Assembly: GCA_037440345.1 (NCBI GenBank)
Contig: JBBIUJ010000157.1
Coordinates: 1-9,317 of the forward strand
Reading direction: 5' to 3'
From: CAINVV01 sp037440345
GTDB taxonomy: Bacteria; Bacteroidota; Bacteroidia; Bacteroidales; Prolixibacteraceae
DNA length: 9,317 nt
Shown here: in pieces, positions 6,176 to 9,317 of the stretch
Layout: each line of letters begins with the position of its first letter
Numbering within the stretch: position 1 is the first letter of the stretch
Made by a program: the position numbers and the translations under genes
Notes under the pieces: generated by a model
Seen by the model: only the letters and a program-made list of their open reading frames with translations
Told to the model about the DNA's origin: nothing
Database searches by the model: none

Positions 6176-9094
6176 ATGATGACTAGGAGAATTCATCTGT
6201 TACTCATATTTTGGTTACTGCTTCATTTGTCGTCCTATGCGGAAATAAAAAAAATTGGGACCCCTTACATTCGGAATTTTCTCAAGCGAGAGTACAAGGC
6301 GGGAACCCAGAACTGGAATGTTGTGCAGGACAAACGTGGTTTTATTTACACTGCCAACAACGAAGGATTGCTCGTTTATGATGGCAACCAGTGGCAAATA
6401 TATAAAATGCCAAACTCATCAATTGTTCGGGCTCTATTTGTCGACAAAAGCGGTGATATTTATGTTGGCGCTTACAATGAAATGGGCAAGATGGTGACAC
6501 TTCCCAACGGGAAGATGGTTTATAAATCGTTAAAAAAATTCATACCGCCTGAATATCAGAATTTTGATGACATTTGGAGTGTTTTTTCATTTGAGAACAA
6601 AATTATATTTCAATCCTACAATTGCGCTTTTGTCTGTTCACATGATACCAGCATCTCGGTTTTGCAGGCGCCGGTTAGGTTCCACCATGCGTTTAAAGTG
6701 AACGACCGCGTTTTTTTCAATGATCTTTCCGCCGGACTTTTTGAATACGATGGGAAACGTCTTACAAAAATGGCGGGATGTGATAAAATAATTGGAATGC
6801 AGATCTGGACCATTCTTCCACTGTTTGGTACCAACGATTTGATGATTGGAACGTTAAACAATGGGATTTTTCTTTTCGACGGGAAAAAACTTGAGGAGTG
6901 GAACAGTCCGGTAAATGAGTTTTTGAAGAAAAATCAGATATTTTGTGGTTCAACGCTACGGGACAAATACTATGTGATTGGTACCATCCAAAATGGAGTC
7001 ATCATTGTGGACGGACATGGAAACATTGTTCAGCATTTTCTCAAAAAAAACGGATTGCAAAACAATACCATTTTGAGCCTTTTTACGGATAGATCGGACA
7101 ATCTGTGGCTTGGATTAGACAATGGTGTTGATTATGTCAATATCAATTCGCCTATAACCTTCCTTCAGAATACAGAAGGAATTGGGGCCGGCTATTGTGC
7201 CATTGTCAAGGACGGGAAACTCTATTTGGGTACGAACCAGGGATTATTCGTGACAGACTGGCAGGGGAATGAGCAAATCAGTAATTTCAGATTGATCCCC
7301 GGCACGCTGGGCCAGGTATGGTCGCTTGAGATTTTGGATGGCGTGCTGTTATGCGGACACAACAACGGAACATTTGTGATTGAGGGGGAGAAGGCTTTCA
7401 GCATCGATCAAACGCCCGGTGGATGGAAATACCTTCAGTTGAAAAAACATCCGGGATTTCTTATTGGTGGAACCTACAATGGATTGACACTATTTAGAAA
7501 AGTTGGTAATAAATGGCAATTTGCGTGGCATATCAAAGGATTTAATGAGTCTTTCAGGGTGTTTGAAGAGGATGAGGACGGGGATATATGGATGAGCCAT
7601 GGTTTCAAAGGGATCTACAAGGTTACGCTGAACAACGAACTCGATTCGGTTACCTCCTCACGGTTTTATATTTCAAAAGATGGATTGCCAACCAATTACA
7701 ATCTTAACGTTTTCAAAATCAAGAATAGGATTGTATTTACCTCAAAACAAGGAGTATACGAATACAATGCCAAGAATGACAATTTTGAAGTGTCTGTCTT
7801 TTTCAATCAACTTCTCCAGCCGATAACTGATATTTCCTATCTGAAAGAGGACAAAAAGGGCAATATCTGGTACATTGCCTGGATAAATTCAGTTAACAGG
7901 GCCGGATTATTTAAGATCAAAGAGGATCTGCGGTATCAGCATGTATCAGCCCCATTTACGATCCTGTCAGGGAAGTTTATCAGTGGCTTTGAATCCATTT
8001 ACGAATATGGCGACGATAATTATTTCTTAGGTACCGAAGAGGGATTTGCCCATTACAGTCCAAAAGTTGAGACCAACCTCAATCCTGAGTTCTCTGCATA
8101 CATCACCAAAGCTGTGGCATTGCATCAGGACAGTACCTTTTATCTAGGCAATAACTATTCTATCAAATCCAGGGATATTAAAAGGGAATACAATTTCCCT
8201 TACAAACGAAATGCCTTCAGGTTCATCTATTCATCTCCGGTATATGATAACCCCGGCAATATTGAGTACAGTTATAAATTATCGGGGTTCACTGACACCT
8301 GGTCTGCATGGAGCAGCTCTTTCACCAATGAATTCACCAATTTGCCTGAAGGGGATTTTGTTTTCATGGTAAAAGCAAGAAATCAGCTTGGCGTTGAGAG
8401 TCTGACAGATCAAATTGAATTCAGTGTTTTGCCCCCCTGGTATAAATCTGCCCTGGCTTACGTCATCTATTTCTTTGTAGGACTTCTATTTACACTTGTG
8501 GTGGTTTGGGTGATCTACCTGAGAATTGATATATCAAAACGAAAGGATCGGTTGAAGCACTTGCAGGCTTACCGCCAGAAAGAGCAGGAATATGTCAGAA
8601 ATGCACTGATTGATGAGAAGAAGATCATCAATCTGAAAAATGAAAAATTAAGGGCCGAAATGATCCACCGCGACAAGGAACTTGCCAACCAGACTATGGA
8701 TCTTATCAGGAAGAATAAATTTTTACTCAACATCAAGGAGGAGTTACTGAAACTGAAGCGACCAAACAATGATTTAGCAGCGAATGACAAAATAGCCTCA
8801 CTGATAGTGAAAATTGACAAGGATTTGGACCATAACAAGCAATGGGAAGTGTTTGAGTCGGCTTTTGACGAGGTCCATGAAGACTTTCTTAACCGGCTGA
8901 AATCTTCCTATCCGAACCTGACACCAAAGGAACTTCGCCTGTGTGCTTACCTTCGGCTCAATATCTCCTCCAAGGAGATCGCTCCGTTGATGAATATCTC
9001 TGTACGCGGAGTAGAAATTTGTCGCTACCGTGTTCGGAAGAAACTGGACATCGAACGCGACACCAATATGACCAGTTTTATCATCAATTTTTAG
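6176..9094 (+). CDS. Membrane-spanning propeller/Y_Y_Y sensor with LuxR-type DNA-binding domain
   Basis: This is a one-component transcription regulator of about 972 residues. Counting from 6176, a signal peptide covers 1-22 (HLLLIFWLLLHL, cleavage after SSYA). A periplasmic beta-propeller of regulator-type repeats spans about 45-630, for example LWLGLDNGVDYV (310-321), LYLGTNQGLF (349-358) and GDIWMSHGFKGIY (469-481). A Y_Y_Y domain covers about 685-752, with YSYKLSGFTDTWSAW at 698-712. One membrane helix lies at about 757-782, then a charged coiled coil at about 785-865. The helix-turn-helix end has LTPKELRLCAYLRL (915-928) and KEIAPLMNISVRGVEICRYR (933-952). There is no kinase, receiver or AraC domain, so a periplasmic signal must pass through the membrane to the DNA-binding domain. 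Such proteins usually sit beside SusC/SusD-type uptake loci; the ligand here is unknown. Starts at 6146 (TTG) and 6149 (ATG) are possible but would lengthen the signal peptide's n-region and precede the predicted transcript start. Confidence 0.92.
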   Translation: MMTRRIHLLLIFWLLLHLSSYAEIKKIGTPYIRNFLKREYKAGTQNWNVVQDKRGFIYTANNEGLLVYDGNQWQIYKMPNSSIVRALFVDKSGDIYVGAYNEMGKMVTLPNGKMVYKSLKKFIPPEYQNFDDIWSVFSFENKIIFQSYNCAFVCSHDTSISVLQAPVRFHHAFKVNDRVFFNDLSAGLFEYDGKRLTKMAGCDKIIGMQIWTILPLFGTNDLMIGTLNNGIFLFDGKKLEEWNSPVNEFLKKNQIFCGSTLRDKYYVIGTIQNGVIIVDGHGNIVQHFLKKNGLQNNTILSLFTDRSDNLWLGLDNGVDYVNINSPITFLQNTEGIGAGYCAIVKDGKLYLGTNQGLFVTDWQGNEQISNFRLIPGTLGQVWSLEILDGVLLCGHNNGTFVIEGEKAFSIDQTPGGWKYLQLKKHPGFLIGGTYNGLTLFRKVGNKWQFAWHIKGFNESFRVFEEDEDGDIWMSHGFKGIYKVTLNNELDSVTSSRFYISKDGLPTNYNLNVFKIKNRIVFTSKQGVYEYNAKNDNFEVSVFFNQLLQPITDISYLKEDKKGNIWYIAWINSVNRAGLFKIKEDLRYQHVSAPFTILSGKFISGFESIYEYGDDNYFLGTEEGFAHYSPKVETNLNPEFSAYITKAVALHQDSTFYLGNNYSIKSRDIKREYNFPYKRNAFRFIYSSPVYDNPGNIEYSYKLSGFTDTWSAWSSSFTNEFTNLPEGDFVFMVKARNQLGVESLTDQIEFSVLPPWYKSALAYVIYFFVGLLFTLVVVWVIYLRIDISKRKDRLKHLQAYRQKEQEYVRNALIDEKKIINLKNEKLRAEMIHRDKELANQTMDLIRKNKFLLNIKEELLKLKRPNNDLAANDKIASLIVKIDKDLDHNKQWEVFESAFDEVHEDFLNRLKSSYPNLTPKELRLCAYLRLNISSKEIAPLMNISVRGVEICRYRVRKKLDIERDTNMTSFIINF

Positions 9095-9144
9095 TCATGA
9101 TGAAATACATTTTCTTAACATTCGTACTTCTGATGTATTATTTT

Positions 9145-9164
9145 ATTAGGTAATATTAGGTGAT
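9145..9164. repeat. 10-bp tandem repeat ATTAGGTAAT/ATTAGGTGAT
   Basis: Two adjacent 10-bp units differ at one base, 51 bp after the regulator stop codon. One-turn spacing puts both copies on the same face of the helix, as in operators for dimeric or tandem-bound proteins. Chance duplication in AT-rich DNA is equally possible. Confidence 0.5.
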
Positions 9165-9198
9165 TATAATTCAATATCAAATAAATAACCTTTTTTTT

Positions 9199-9251
9199 GA
9201 TGTAGTAGAGATGTATTAACAATTTTTTGATGTTGTATTTTTGATGTAGTA
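9199..9251 (+). promoter_or_regulatory. Cluster of GATGTAGTA-like direct repeats (candidate operator)
   Basis: GATGTAGTA begins at 9199 and 9243, GATGTATTA at 9210, and GATGTTGTA at 9229. A further GATGTATTA lies outside the cluster at 9132. Three of the clustered copies (9199, 9229, 9243) are preceded by five or more T. Start offsets of 0, 11, 30 and 44 bp fall near whole helical turns (about 10.5, 31.5 and 42). The position, right after a LuxR-type regulator gene and before an apparent promoter, suggests a binding region, possibly for that regulator. This role is inferred. Confidence 0.45.
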
Positions 9252-9261
9252 AAAAATTGTT
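9218..9261. repeat. 11-bp perfect inverted repeat AACAATTTTTT / AAAAAATTGTT
   Basis: The arms at 9218-9228 and 9251-9261 are exact reverse complements, separated by 22 bp that contain two GATGTWGTA copies. In RNA this would be an AT-rich hairpin with a large loop and no following U tract, so it is a poor terminator. As DNA it could be a palindromic protein-binding site. Confidence 0.6.
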
Positions 9262-9288
9262 TGGTGTTACTAATAAGTGTTAAAATTG
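9260..9288 (+). promoter_or_regulatory. Candidate promoter (TTTG-N17-TAAAATTG) for a gene beyond the right edge
   Basis: TTTG at 9260-9263 is followed 17 bp later by TAAAATTG at 9281-9288, one mismatch from TAnnTTTG. The spacing falls within the range reported for Bacteroidota promoters. GTGTTA occurs twice within it (9264-9269 and 9277-9282). Initiation would be near 9295, and no start codon with a supported gene follows before the window ends at 9317. Confidence 0.35.
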
Positions 9289-9317
9289 CAGCCAAATTGG
9301 AATGCCGGGAATCACTT

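Noticed and set aside
9097..9153. An 18-codon open frame (ATG ATG AAA TAC ...) beginning just after the regulator stop and reading like a signal-peptide fragment.
   Set aside because: It is very short, hydrophobic and AT-rich, with nothing downstream to continue it. It could be the stub of a lost exported protein, but the sequence does not support calling a gene.
9148..9198. Weak terminator after the regulator (AGGT ... ACCT followed by eight T).
   Set aside because: Only four base pairs are solid and the rest of the stem is broken AT pairing over a long loop, far below the quality of the terminator at 6089-6127.

Overview
The window reads as chromosomal DNA of a Bacteroidota bacterium, most like the Bacteroidales/Marinilabiliales group (inference). 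The signs are a DUF4831 lipoprotein-or-exported-type protein (a family essentially confined to this phylum), a very large propeller/Y_Y_Y/LuxR-type membrane regulator, exact TAnnTTTG promoter elements of the phylum's primary sigma factor, and A/T-rich gene starts without Shine-Dalgarno sequences. All five genes are on the + strand. No rRNA, tRNA, CRISPR array, transposase or prophage gene was seen.

Layout. Bases 1-164 are a noncoding leader with two different short tandem repeats and a promoter-like TAACTTTG. Bases 165-1679 encode the bifunctional NAD(P)HX repair enzyme (epimerase plus dehydratase). Bases 1680-1888 are noncoding and hold an imperfect inverted repeat built from CCTTTGTG-type words. 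Bases 1889-2992 encode an exported DUF4831 protein of unknown function. After a 174-bp gap, bases 3167-4570 encode a 12-helix MFS transporter. I recognise it as a bacterial relative of the lysosomal dipeptide transporter MFSD1. Only 39 bp later, bases 4610-6070 encode a PepD-type (M20) cytosolic aminoacyl-histidine dipeptidase. A strong intrinsic terminator closes this transcription unit at 6089-6127.

The promoter element TAAATTTG (6141-6148) then opens a new unit encoding a ~972-residue one-component regulator (6176-9094). It has a signal peptide, a periplasmic beta-propeller sensor, a Y_Y_Y domain, one membrane helix, a coiled coil and a C-terminal LuxR-like helix-turn-helix. The last 223 bases carry no convincing gene. 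They are densely patterned with a 10-bp tandem repeat, several copies of a GATGTAGTA-like word, an 11-bp perfect inverted repeat and a promoter-like pair. They look like the control region of a gene that begins just beyond the window, plausibly the target of the regulator.

How the genes work together. The most interesting unit is the transporter-peptidase pair. An MFSD1-like carrier that keeps the two charged residues reported to bind dipeptides in MFSD1 sits directly upstream of a dipeptidase. This suggests a two-gene module for dipeptide uptake and hydrolysis. The NAD(P)HX repair gene and the DUF4831 gene look like ordinary housekeeping or lineage-specific neighbours. The regulator marks the border of a probable nutrient-uptake (SusC/SusD-type) locus to the right.
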